Positions 52,101 to 59,392 of a stretch of DNA of 64,000 bases are shown one piece after another (positions within the stretch are counted from its first letter, which is position 1; each line of letters begins with the position of its first letter). The DNA is from Azoarcus indigens (lineage in GTDB: Bacteria; Pseudomonadota; Gammaproteobacteria; Burkholderiales; Rhodocyclaceae), in assembly GCF_004361735.1 (NCBI RefSeq), contig NZ_SNVV01000017.1:1-64000 (forward strand). The letters run 5' to 3'. A program made the translations under genes and the position numbers. Under the pieces are notes generated by a model. It was not told where the DNA came from, searched no databases, and was given only the letters and a program-made list of their open reading frames with translations.

Positions 52101-53824
52101 CCCTGGCCGGCAAGGAAATCAGGCAGGAGGCCAGCCTGCGCCGCGGGGTGAATTACCTCCAGTTCGCGCTGCCGGAGTTCAAGGGCCGCGAGCAGGCCCG
52201 CGTCGAAGTGCGCGAAGGCGGCAAGACGGTGGATGCGCTGGAGACGCTGCTCACCGCCCAGCTGGCCGGCTGGCGCGGTCCGCGCGAGCAGCTCGTGAGC
52301 GTGCACGGCGATACGCCGGCCGCCCTCGGCCTGCCGGCGGATGCCCGCGACCTCAGCGTGCGGCTGGTGGCCGGCGGCGGTGAGCACTTCCTGCGCATCG
52401 CCGACGATCTGGTCGAATACCCCTGGGGCTGCACCGAGCAGACCGCCAGCCGGCTGCTGCCGCTGGCCCTGGTCACCCCGCTGCTGGCGCCCAACCGCAA
52501 CGCCGAGGGCGAAGGCGGCCGGCTGTGGCAGACGCTGTACAGCCAGCGCCTGCGGCTGGCGGCGCTGGCCGGGCCGCAGGCGGTGTTCGGCTGGTGGGGC
52601 GACGGCAGCGAGCAGAGCGCGCTGATGACCGCCTACGCCTATTACGCCGACTGGTACGCCGCCCGCACGCTGGGCATCGAACTGCCTGCCTCCCACTGGG
52701 AGCGGGTGCTGCTCGCCTACCGCAACCACGCCAGCCGCGAGCCGCTGCTGCACCGTGCGCTGGCGCTGTGGTTCGCCCAGGAAATCGGCCTGCCGGTGCG
52801 CACCCAGGCGGAAGGCCTGCTGCGCGAGCTCGGCCAGGCCAAGCCGGCCGGCGAGGAAAGCGGCGGCGCCAGCTGGAGCCCCTTCCTCGCGGCGCCGGAT
52901 AGCGCCCTGGGCCAGGCCCATGCCCGCGTGCTGGCGGCGGTGGTGGCACAGCGCGCCCAGCTGTCTCCGCCCGCCGGCTTCGACACCGCGCTGGCCGAAT
53001 CCCAGGCCCAGCTCGCCGCCAGCGGCCGTCCGGCGGCGCGCGCCCTGCTGCTGCTCGCCGGCAAGGAACAGCGCGCCGCCGCGCCCGACATCCTCGCCAG
53101 CGTCGGCGCCGCCATGCCTACGCTGGACCGCGCGCTGACCCTGGTATGGACGCGCAAGGCCCTGGGCGAGATCGCCCCCGGCACGCCCGCCGGCAAACCG
53201 CTGGGCGCCTGGCAGCAGGCCAGGGCCGCCTTCGGCCAGCAGGAATGGCGCTGGCCCGCTTCCAGCCCGCTGCCGGATGCACTGCAGCTGGAAGGACGCG
53301 CCGCCGACGCTCAGCCGCTGACCGCGCTGGTGCGCTACGAGGCCACCGAAGACGCCGGCCCCGGCAAGCTGCCGGTCACCGTCGAACGCCATCTCTACCG
53401 CCTCACTCGCGACGAGGACGGCAAGGGCTACAGCCGCACGTTGGTGAAGCCGGAGGAGGGCCTGTCGGTGCAGGAGCTCTACCTGGACGAGATCACGCTG
53501 AAATCGGAGGCCACCCACCGCCACGGCCTGGTCGAAGCCCCGCTGCCGCCGGGCGCCAACGTGGAGCGCGGCACCTGGGGCATCGCTCTGACCGACGAGG
53601 GTCCCGAGCCCCAGCCGCTGGCGCGCGCCCGCGCCGAGGAGCGGCGCGATCGCTACGGCGTGCCGGTGGACCGCCTGGAAGGCACCGTCACCGTCCGCCA
53701 CCTGCTGCGCGTCGCCCAAGCCGGCCGCTTCACCCTGCCGCCGGCGCGCTACTACCGCATGTACCAGCCGGAACAGAAAGCGCTGGCGAACGCCGGCGAG
53801 GCGGTGGTGTGGGTGGTGAAGTAA
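49172..53824 (+). CDS. yfaS: Bacterial alpha-2-macroglobulin YfaS
   Basis: This 1550-residue periplasmic protein has a signal peptide ending near residue 42 (PARAQ). It contains repeated macroglobulin beta domains (about 60-800) including TDRPLYRPGD, a bait-type variable stretch near 850, and the thioester-containing helical domain with C1087 in WGCTEQTASRLL. A C-terminal receptor-like domain follows (about 1380-1550). The thioester residues C..EQ are intact, so it can trap proteases covalently. It is thought to guard a periplasm breached by host or rival proteases. A hairpin at 53826-53849 closes the transcript. Confidence 0.93.
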   Translation: MTIPFRPVISSMPARSRLSRLFVAAALMAACLAGALPQPARAQSDVGLSSGYQPFQSTPFFILADKQFGSGDEALLRVEVPGGSGGRAMLEAYGGVDIRLYRVPKPLDFLKAQKNLHRVDVRPRPRDEGVANTLSYLWDNAWKKSRMAWRDLFSPQARSTVTAAAPALHSKPALLEPTEFRAPQRFKPLEGYELADSFRYPLWQAQPIKPPEVKLQGSSSDFIPASEGNVHVPLGKLKPGLYLAEAIIGTHRALTLVFVSDTVAVTKIAAGALTVWTANRNDGRPVADSRLLWTDGVGTLKSASTSADGLATLAHASPERTYLLGEDAGGGVFVSENFYYDSEIHDTKLYAVTDRPLYRPGDLVRIKFLGRDFQSASRSRPARAGELRIEVSDPNGTPVLTTGVPLTPDTGADTAFRLPDNAVAGGYDIRIAYEDKRYGAAFRVAEYVKPHFEIELLPDHPAFKTGEPVSGKVRLAYPDGKPVKNAAVELTLRAQTLTMVQGELRYSGLFPVQLSTASLTTDGGGEARFTLPAAKEPSRLILTLLATDGAAYRVRSARELLVERAASSWKLVAARNFSMAGDKPGFRLEAEGENAAAPVKWEIVRLEDQSRSSGDFDPAAREWKPALERPGSYSLMLRDAAGNIVAATAHWVGGGKDKDSLQVAAGSIEMVTDKAGYQPGDTAEVLISFPEPVDEALLTLERDGVDATALLSRGAGWLRTERLAPNQWRARVPVTEAHAPNITFSAVYVKHGDYVFQNAGLVVEPPRIALDIRSDHETVQPGELVTVDIQATLRGKPAPALLTVSVVDEMVYALQPEIAPSLPEFLQHIRRNNVRTNASLNFIAYDEAADWSAAAARQPPARHQYNERGVKVLERPRRDDTDTAAWLPALKTDAQGHARFSFRMPDALSRWRITVRAVGQDSADGVPGQRTAYVRSDKSFYAKWTSPDWLREGDKPQAALAVFNNAGEERKAEVVLTLAGKEIRQEASLRRGVNYLQFALPEFKGREQARVEVREGGKTVDALETLLTAQLAGWRGPREQLVSVHGDTPAALGLPADARDLSVRLVAGGGEHFLRIADDLVEYPWGCTEQTASRLLPLALVTPLLAPNRNAEGEGGRLWQTLYSQRLRLAALAGPQAVFGWWGDGSEQSALMTAYAYYADWYAARTLGIELPASHWERVLLAYRNHASREPLLHRALALWFAQEIGLPVRTQAEGLLRELGQAKPAGEESGGASWSPFLAAPDSALGQAHARVLAAVVAQRAQLSPPAGFDTALAESQAQLAASGRPAARALLLLAGKEQRAAAPDILASVGAAMPTLDRALTLVWTRKALGEIAPGTPAGKPLGAWQQARAAFGQQEWRWPASSPLPDALQLEGRAADAQPLTALVRYEATEDAGPGKLPVTVERHLYRLTRDEDGKGYSRTLVKPEEGLSVQELYLDEITLKSEATHRHGLVEAPLPPGANVERGTWGIALTDEGPEPQPLARARAEERRDRYGVPVDRLEGTVTVRHLLRVAQAGRFTLPPARYYRMYQPEQKALANAGEAVVWVVK

Positions 53825-53825
53825 G

Positions 53826-53849
53826 GAACCGGGCCGCAAGGCCCGGTTC
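53826..53849 (+). terminator. GNRA-loop hairpin after yfaS
   Basis: GAACCGGGCC-GCAA-GGCCCGGTTC is a perfect 10-bp stem with a GCAA tetraloop, starting just after the yfaS stop. The following TTCGCT is not a strong U-tract, so termination may be partial. Confidence 0.65.
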
Positions 53850-53975
53850 TTCGCTGGCGCGAAGGGACTGATTCAGAGCCCTCCCGCTTCCGACAAGGCT
53901 GCGCTGCTCGTTCTCAATTCCCTCAGCCCGCGTAAAAGAGCGGGACTGATAGCGGCCTGATCGGCTTAGGCCGGT

Positions 53976-53998
53976 ATAGTCCGATTGGACTATCGGAC
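53976..53998. promoter_or_regulatory. Overlapping palindromes, candidate operator
   Basis: ATAGTCC-GATT-GGACTAT is a perfect 7-bp inverted repeat. A second dyad, GTCCGA...TCGGAC, at 53979-53998 overlaps it. Nested dyads of this size are typical of TetR- or GntR-type operators. It lies about 240 bp before the first cluster gene. Confidence 0.5.
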
Positions 53999-54032
53999 AC
54001 CGACACCGTGCAGAACGCGTGACGGTGTCGGT
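53999..54032. promoter_or_regulatory. 11-bp inverted repeat upstream of the cluster
   Basis: ACCGACACCGT and ACGGTGTCGGT form a perfect 11-bp repeat with a 12-bp spacer, directly next to the previous palindrome. It may be a second operator or an RNA hairpin in the leader. Confidence 0.5.
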
Positions 54033-54232
54033 ACGCTTGGCAACGCATCGAGCTGATCAAGCTGCCTGGCCTGAACATCGCCTGCAACAAGCGGTGGGGA
54101 ACGCGTGGCAGCTGTTCCCGCCGCATCGTGGTTCCAGCGCCGCCGCCGGGGCGTTTCTCCTTTCGCTCCGCTGCCGGGTATTCCACCGGCTTCCTGTCTT
54201 TCGCCTGTTTGGAATAAAGTGGGCGCCCCGAA

Positions 54233-55048
54233 GTGCTTGCCGGCGTTCTGCCGCATACCGTCTTGTCGACGATCCAGAACTTTGTCCTCACTGCCCGCTG
54301 GCACGAAATCATCCTGGCGGGGTGGTGCTTCTTCGGTGGCATCTATTTCCTCTTCGGTGCCGCCACCACCGTGCTGACGCGTTGGCTGATGCCGGCGCTG
54401 GGCCATGGCGGGCGGCTGGACCCGCGGCCAGTGGCGGCGGGGCAGTTGAAGCGGGAGATCGGGCTGTCGATCTGTTCGGCGCTGCTGTTCGGTGCCGGCA
54501 TGGTGTTTCCGTGGGGGCTGCTGCAGCTGGGCTGGGCGCGGTTGGCGGTGGATCCGTCCTGGTGGCGGGTGGGGCTGGAGATCCTGGTACTGGTGGTATG
54601 GAACGAGGTGCATTTCTATGCCAACCACTGGTTGCTGCACACCCGCTGGCTGCGCCGCTTCCACAACCCGCATCACCGTTCGGTGGTGACCACGCCCTGG
54701 GCCACCTATGCCTTCCATCCGGTGGAGGCGGTGATGCTGGGCAATGTGATCCTGCTGCCCATGGTGGTGCACGATTTCAGCTTCGCCGCGCTGTTTTCGG
54801 TGCCGCTGTTCAGCCTGCTGTTCAACTGCATCGGCCATTCCAATTACGACTTCCTGCCGGATTTCCACCGCGACCGCTGGTGGCTCAACGGCGCCCGCCG
54901 CCATCATCTGCACCACGCCTGCTTCACCGGCAATTACGGCTTCATGTTCCCCTTCATGGATCGCCTGTGCGGCACCGCGCTGCCGCCTGAGGCGGCCGAG
55001 GGCCGCATCGCCCGCGATCTGAACCGCCGCCTAGCCGATGCTGGTTAA
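54233..55048 (+). CDS. Sterol-desaturase-superfamily fatty acid hydroxylase
   Basis: This 271-residue membrane enzyme has four or five helices and the histidine boxes of the fatty-acid hydroxylase superfamily: NEVHFYANHWLLH, HNPHHRSV, HSNYDF and HHLHHACF. These bind a diiron centre. Such enzymes hydroxylate or desaturate lipid chains with O2. It opens a cluster of four overlapping genes, with the next gene starting 11 bp before its stop. The start is taken as GTG 54233; other starts cannot be excluded. Confidence 0.85.
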   Translation: MLAGVLPHTVLSTIQNFVLTARWHEIILAGWCFFGGIYFLFGAATTVLTRWLMPALGHGGRLDPRPVAAGQLKREIGLSICSALLFGAGMVFPWGLLQLGWARLAVDPSWWRVGLEILVLVVWNEVHFYANHWLLHTRWLRRFHNPHHRSVVTTPWATYAFHPVEAVMLGNVILLPMVVHDFSFAALFSVPLFSLLFNCIGHSNYDFLPDFHRDRWWLNGARRHHLHHACFTGNYGFMFPFMDRLCGTALPPEAAEGRIARDLNRRLADAG

Positions 55049-55895
55049 CCGGCGGGACGTGCACAGCCTGGCCTACCTGGCCGCGCTGCCGGCGCTGGCG
55101 GCCTGGCAGTGGGTGCATGGCTTCTCGCTGCCGCTGTACGCGGCGATGCTGTTCCTGACGCTGGGCATCGGGGTGATCCACCACAACCACACCCACCGGC
55201 GGATGTGGCGCAACAAGCATCTGAACCGGGCGACCGACCTGTGGCTGAGCCTGCTGCAGGGCCATCCCACCTATGTGTTCTACCCGGCCCATGTCGCCAA
55301 TCACCACCGCTACCGGCACGGCGTCAAGGATGTGGCGCGCACCTACCGCTTCGGCGGCGACACCAACCACCTGTGGGGCTACCTGATCCATCCGCTGCAG
55401 GCGGTGGCGGTGCTTTACCCGCTGTTCTGGCGCTGGCTGCTGCGCCAGTATCGGCGCGGCTCCGGCGCCTGGCGGCATGCGCTTTGCCAATACCTGGCGG
55501 TATTGGCGCTGTGGGGCGGGCTGGCCTGGGTGGACCTGGAGAAGTGGTTGCTGCTGGTGCTGCTGCCGCAGTTGCATGGCCTGCACTGGCTGCTGGCCAC
55601 CAACTACCTGCAGCACGCCCATGCCGATGGCGCTTCCCGCATCGACTACGCGCGCAACTTCGAGGGCTGGGTGAATCCGCTGCTGTTCAACATCGGCCTG
55701 CACACCGCGCACCACGAACATCCGCGCGCGCACTGGTCCGAACTGACGAAGCTGCATCCGCATTACCGCGACAAGGTGCATCCGCGCCTCAACGCCGGCG
55801 GGCTGCTGCCCTACATGTTCCGCACCTTCCTGCTTGGCCCCTTCTTTCCGCGCTGGCGCAGCCGGCCGCTGATGGACCCCACGGAGATCCGCTGA
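55038..55895 (+). CDS. Membrane fatty acid desaturase
   Basis: This 285-residue integral membrane desaturase has three histidine boxes, HHNHTH, HVANHHRYRH and HTAHHEHPRAH, the diiron ligands of acyl desaturases. At least four hydrophobic segments flank them. It overlaps the hydroxylase gene by 11 bp, and its stop shares bases with the next start (ATGA). It probably introduces a double bond in an acyl chain handled by the neighbouring ketoacyl synthase (inference). Confidence 0.87.
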   Translation: MLVNRRDVHSLAYLAALPALAAWQWVHGFSLPLYAAMLFLTLGIGVIHHNHTHRRMWRNKHLNRATDLWLSLLQGHPTYVFYPAHVANHHRYRHGVKDVARTYRFGGDTNHLWGYLIHPLQAVAVLYPLFWRWLLRQYRRGSGAWRHALCQYLAVLALWGGLAWVDLEKWLLLVLLPQLHGLHWLLATNYLQHAHADGASRIDYARNFEGWVNPLLFNIGLHTAHHEHPRAHWSELTKLHPHYRDKVHPRLNAGGLLPYMFRTFLLGPFFPRWRSRPLMDPTEIR

Positions 55896-57790
55896 TGCCC
55901 ACCCGTTTCGACCACGTCTATATCGAGGCCGCCGGCTACCACCTGCCCGGACCGCCTGTGGACAACGAGCAGATGGACGCCTACATCGCGCCGCTCAACC
56001 GCATGTCCGAGCGCATCAAGGATCGCATCCTGGCGGACAACGGCATCCGCAGCCGGCACTACGCCATCGACGCCGAGGGCCGCACCACGCTGTCCCACGC
56101 CGAACTTGCCGCCGCCGCCATCCGCGACTGCCTGGCGCGCGGCAAGCACGCCATCGCCGATGCCGGCCTGCTCGCCGTTGGCGCCTGCGGCGGCGATGCG
56201 CTGATGCCCGGCTTCGCCAACATGATCCACGGCGAGCTGGGCGCGCCGCCGATGGAAACCCTCTCCAGCCAGGGCATCTGCGCCTCCGGCGTGCTGGCGC
56301 TCAAGCATGCCGCCCAGGCGGTGGAGCTGGGCGAGCACGGCATGGCGCTGGCCGCCGCCGCCGACATGCCCTCGCGCATGTTCAAGCGCAGCCGCTTCGC
56401 CCCGCGCGGCTACGACGCCGACTTCGATGCCCACTTCCTGCGCTGGATGCTGTCCGACGGCGCCGGCGCCATGCTGCTCACCCGCCGCCCCAGCGGCCGC
56501 GGCGGCCTGCGGCTGAAGCTGAAGTGGATACACCAGCGCAGCTTCGCCGGCGACTACCCGGTATGCATGCAGCTCGGCCTGTCGCAGGACCGCAGCACCT
56601 CCTTCCTCGATTACCCCTCTTCCTCCGCGGCCGAGGCCGAGGGCGCGCTCTCCCTGCGCCAGGATATCCGCCTGCTGCCGCACCTGTTCGACGTTTCCAT
56701 CCATGAATACGTGAAGCTGGTGCGCGAGGGCTGGGTGAAATCGGAAGAGGTGGATCACTTCCTCTGCCACTATTCCTCCGAGCGCTTCGTACCGGTGGTG
56801 GAAGAACTGCTGGACAAGGCCGGGCTGACGATTCCGCGCGAGCGCTGGTTCAGCAACCTCGCCACCCGCGGCAACACCGGCGCCGCCTCCATCTTCGTGA
56901 TGCTGGCGGAATTCCTGGACACCCACACGCTGCGGCCGGGGCAGAAGATCCTCTGCTTCATCCCGGAATCCGGCCGCATCAGCGCCGCCTACATGTTGAT
57001 CGAGGTGGAGGACGCCGAGATTCCGCGCCAGCGCCTGGTGCCGCTGGCGCAGACCCAGCTTCAGGCCCAGCCCGCGGCAGATCCCCTGCCGGCCGCGCCG
57101 CACGACCCGGATTCCGCACCCGCGCACCTGCGCGACCTGCTCACCGCGCTGGCCGGCATCTGGCACGACTACCGCTCCGAGGTGTGGCGCTCGCCGGTGG
57201 TGCACAAGCTGGTCGCCGGCCGCTTCACGGTGGCGGACTACCGCAGCTGGACCGCCCAGTGGGTGCCGCAGGTGCGCGAAGGCAGCAAGTGGATGCGCGA
57301 GGCGGTGGCCTCGCTCAGCGCGCCCTTCGCCGCGCTGGGCGAGCTGGTGGAACTGCACGCCGGCGAGGAGCAGGAGGATTTCCGCATCCTCTACCAGGAC
57401 TACCTGGCCGCCGGTGGCGGCGAGCCGCTGGAGGCGCTGCGCCGCAACCCTGGCGGCGAGGCGCTCAACGCCTACCTGCATGCGCTCGCCGGCAGCGAGA
57501 ACCCGCTGGGGCTGCTGGGCGCCATCTACATCATCGAGGGCACCGGCCAGCGCATCGTGCCGGCGCTGCTGCCCTTGCTGCGCCAGCAGCTGGACCTGCC
57601 GCCGGCCGCCTTCCGCTTCCTCGAATACCACGGCCACAACGACCACAACCACCTGCAGCGCTGGCTGGCGGCGGTGGAACTGGCGCTGGCGGTGGAGCCG
57701 GCCGCCGGCGCGCGCATGGTCGCCACCGCGCGCCGCACCGCCCAGCTCTACCTCATGCAGTTCCAGCACATCCTGGAGGACGCGCAATGA
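55895..57790 (+). CDS. Ketoacyl-ACP synthase III fused to heme-oxygenase-like diiron domain
   Basis: This is a 631-residue fusion. Residues 1-385 are a KAS III-type thiolase fold with the full triad: C129 (SQGICASG), H292 (FLCHYSSE) and N327 (RGNTGAAS). A Pro/Ala linker (385-410) leads to a heme-oxygenase-like/TenA-type domain (411-631). That domain has candidate metal ligands H488, E491/E492, E548, H579, H581, D583 and H584. HDO enzymes such as UndA cleave or oxidise acyl chains with O2. Condensation plus oxidative chemistry in one chain suggests a dedicated lipid product. The start at 55895 overlaps the desaturase stop. I know of no described fusion of this kind. Confidence 0.85.
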   Translation: MPTRFDHVYIEAAGYHLPGPPVDNEQMDAYIAPLNRMSERIKDRILADNGIRSRHYAIDAEGRTTLSHAELAAAAIRDCLARGKHAIADAGLLAVGACGGDALMPGFANMIHGELGAPPMETLSSQGICASGVLALKHAAQAVELGEHGMALAAAADMPSRMFKRSRFAPRGYDADFDAHFLRWMLSDGAGAMLLTRRPSGRGGLRLKLKWIHQRSFAGDYPVCMQLGLSQDRSTSFLDYPSSSAAEAEGALSLRQDIRLLPHLFDVSIHEYVKLVREGWVKSEEVDHFLCHYSSERFVPVVEELLDKAGLTIPRERWFSNLATRGNTGAASIFVMLAEFLDTHTLRPGQKILCFIPESGRISAAYMLIEVEDAEIPRQRLVPLAQTQLQAQPAADPLPAAPHDPDSAPAHLRDLLTALAGIWHDYRSEVWRSPVVHKLVAGRFTVADYRSWTAQWVPQVREGSKWMREAVASLSAPFAALGELVELHAGEEQEDFRILYQDYLAAGGGEPLEALRRNPGGEALNAYLHALAGSENPLGLLGAIYIIEGTGQRIVPALLPLLRQQLDLPPAAFRFLEYHGHNDHNHLQRWLAAVELALAVEPAAGARMVATARRTAQLYLMQFQHILEDAQ

Positions 57791-58701
57791 GCCCGCCGCC
57801 CGACTTCCTCGCCGCCGGCCACGACCCCAAGGACCCCGACCCCTGGCTGGCGCTCTACCTGGACCGCAGCACGCCGCTGCCGGACGCGGTGAAGGAAGCC
57901 TGGCTGGTAGATTCCAGCTCCGCCTCGCGCCAGTACCTGCTGCCCATCATCCGGCCGCTGGCGCGCGCCTTCATCGTGCTGATCCAGCTGGTGAAGATGG
58001 TGATGCCCAAGCGCTGGTCGGCCTCGCGCACCCTGCACTGGATACTGGCCGAGGGCATGAAGCGGCTGGTGGCGCCGGAGGCCAACTGGCTGGTGATGCG
58101 CCATTTCCACCTCGGCGCGCAGATCCTCGCCTTCATCGCCCGCAACTCGCCGGTGCCGGTGGAAACCACGCCGCTGACGCCAGTCGCGCTGGACGAGCTG
58201 AAGGACGATCTCTTCGTCAAGCACGACATCAACCTGTTCAACCTGGTGATCCGCCTCAACCAGGCGCTGCGCGAGCACGGCGAGGTGCTGGCGCCGGTGG
58301 CCGAGCCTGACTTCAGCATGATCCAGGAGCCGGCGGTGCGGCTGGAGGACATGCCGCGCGGCCCGCTCAACGTCATCGACCTGCAGACCGCCATCGAGTG
58401 CTTCACCCCCATCTTCCAGTTCTTCCTCACCGACAACGACTTCTGGCGCGCCGCCAACTCGCTGCAGCTGGACGAGACCATAGGCCTCTACGCCGCCACC
58501 ATCCTGGGCGCGCCGCAGCACCTCATCCTGCTCAACAACAAGCATCCGCTGGTGCCGATGAGCACCCTGCGCGCCGGCTACCGGCTGGTGCTGCATGGCC
58601 TGTCGTCCGAGATGCTGCATGCGCTGCTGACGCGGCTGAAGGAGGCGCAGCATGGCGACAGTCCGCAGGCCCGCGCCCAGGCCGAAGCGGCGGCGCTGTG
58701 A
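57787..58701 (+). CDS. Unrecognised protein of the lipid-type cluster
   Basis: I do not recognise this 304-residue protein. It is mostly helical, with a hydrophobic stretch near residues 50-75 (LARAFIVLIQLVKMVMPK) and a histidine-rich segment, VMRHFHLGAQ. No signal peptide or nucleotide-binding motif is visible. It overlaps the preceding fusion gene by 4 bp (ATGA), so it is made with it and probably works on the same substrate or holds the enzymes at the membrane (inference). Confidence 0.7.
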   Translation: MSPPPDFLAAGHDPKDPDPWLALYLDRSTPLPDAVKEAWLVDSSSASRQYLLPIIRPLARAFIVLIQLVKMVMPKRWSASRTLHWILAEGMKRLVAPEANWLVMRHFHLGAQILAFIARNSPVPVETTPLTPVALDELKDDLFVKHDINLFNLVIRLNQALREHGEVLAPVAEPDFSMIQEPAVRLEDMPRGPLNVIDLQTAIECFTPIFQFFLTDNDFWRAANSLQLDETIGLYAATILGAPQHLILLNNKHPLVPMSTLRAGYRLVLHGLSSEMLHALLTRLKEAQHGDSPQARAQAEAAAL

Positions 58702-58794
58702 GGTCGGCGGCGTGAGCCGGATGGCGGCTGTTCTACAATGCCGGCGCCGTTTTCCAGATGAAGCGCCGCCGAGTCCGGCGTCGCCCCCCTGCCG

Positions 58795-59352
58795 ATGAAA
58801 GAAATCATCCCCCTGTGGGCTCAGCCCTGGCTGGACGTGATCGAGCTGGCCACCCAGATCGCCTTGATCGTGCTCGCCGCCTGGCTGCTGCGCCTGGTGC
58901 TGCGCCGGCTGGTGCGGCGCATCGGCGAGCGCTACAACCTGCCGCCGGAGCTGGTGATGGGCTCGCGCCGGCTGACCAGCTTCGTCATCTACTCCAGTGC
59001 GCTGCTGCTGATCCTGGACCGCTTCGGCGTTTCCGGCACCGTGCTGTGGACCGCCTTCACCGGCTTCGCCGCAGTGGCGGCGGTGGCCTTCTTCGCCGCC
59101 TGGAGCGTGCTCTCCAACATCTTCTGCACGCTGCTCATCTTCACCATCCGCCCCTTCCGCCTGTACGACCAGGTGGAGCTGCTGGAGAACGGCGAGAAGC
59201 CGGGGCTGAAGGGCCAGGTAGTGGACATCAACCTCATCTACACCACGCTGCAGGAGAGCCTGCCCGACGGCCAGGACACGGTGCTGCAGGTGCCCAACAG
59301 CCTGTTCTTCCAGCGCAGCATCCGCCGCTGGCGCAGCGGCGTGCAGGGCTGA
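58795..59352 (+). CDS. MscS-like mechanosensitive channel, short form
   Basis: This 185-residue protein has three N-terminal membrane helices (about 15-40, 60-78 and 82-105) and the MscS pore segment GFAAVAAVAFFAAWSVLSN, followed by the beta domain (RPFRLYDQVELL). It lacks the long C-terminal cage of E. coli MscS (286 residues). It follows the lipid-type cluster by 93 bp and could be co-transcribed. Confidence 0.88.
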   Translation: MKEIIPLWAQPWLDVIELATQIALIVLAAWLLRLVLRRLVRRIGERYNLPPELVMGSRRLTSFVIYSSALLLILDRFGVSGTVLWTAFTGFAAVAAVAFFAAWSVLSNIFCTLLIFTIRPFRLYDQVELLENGEKPGLKGQVVDINLIYTTLQESLPDGQDTVLQVPNSLFFQRSIRRWRSGVQG

Positions 59353-59392
59353 GGCGCGGCCGCAACGCAGGACCGCCGCACGGTGGCGGGAT

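Larger units (their letters stand above)
53825..54232. other. Regulatory gap before the lipid-type cluster
   Basis: This 408-bp gap separates yfaS from the desaturase-type cluster. It holds a terminator-like hairpin near its left end and two strong inverted repeats at 53976-53998 and 53999-54032. No gene with family similarity is visible. The cluster promoter should lie here. Confidence 0.5.
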
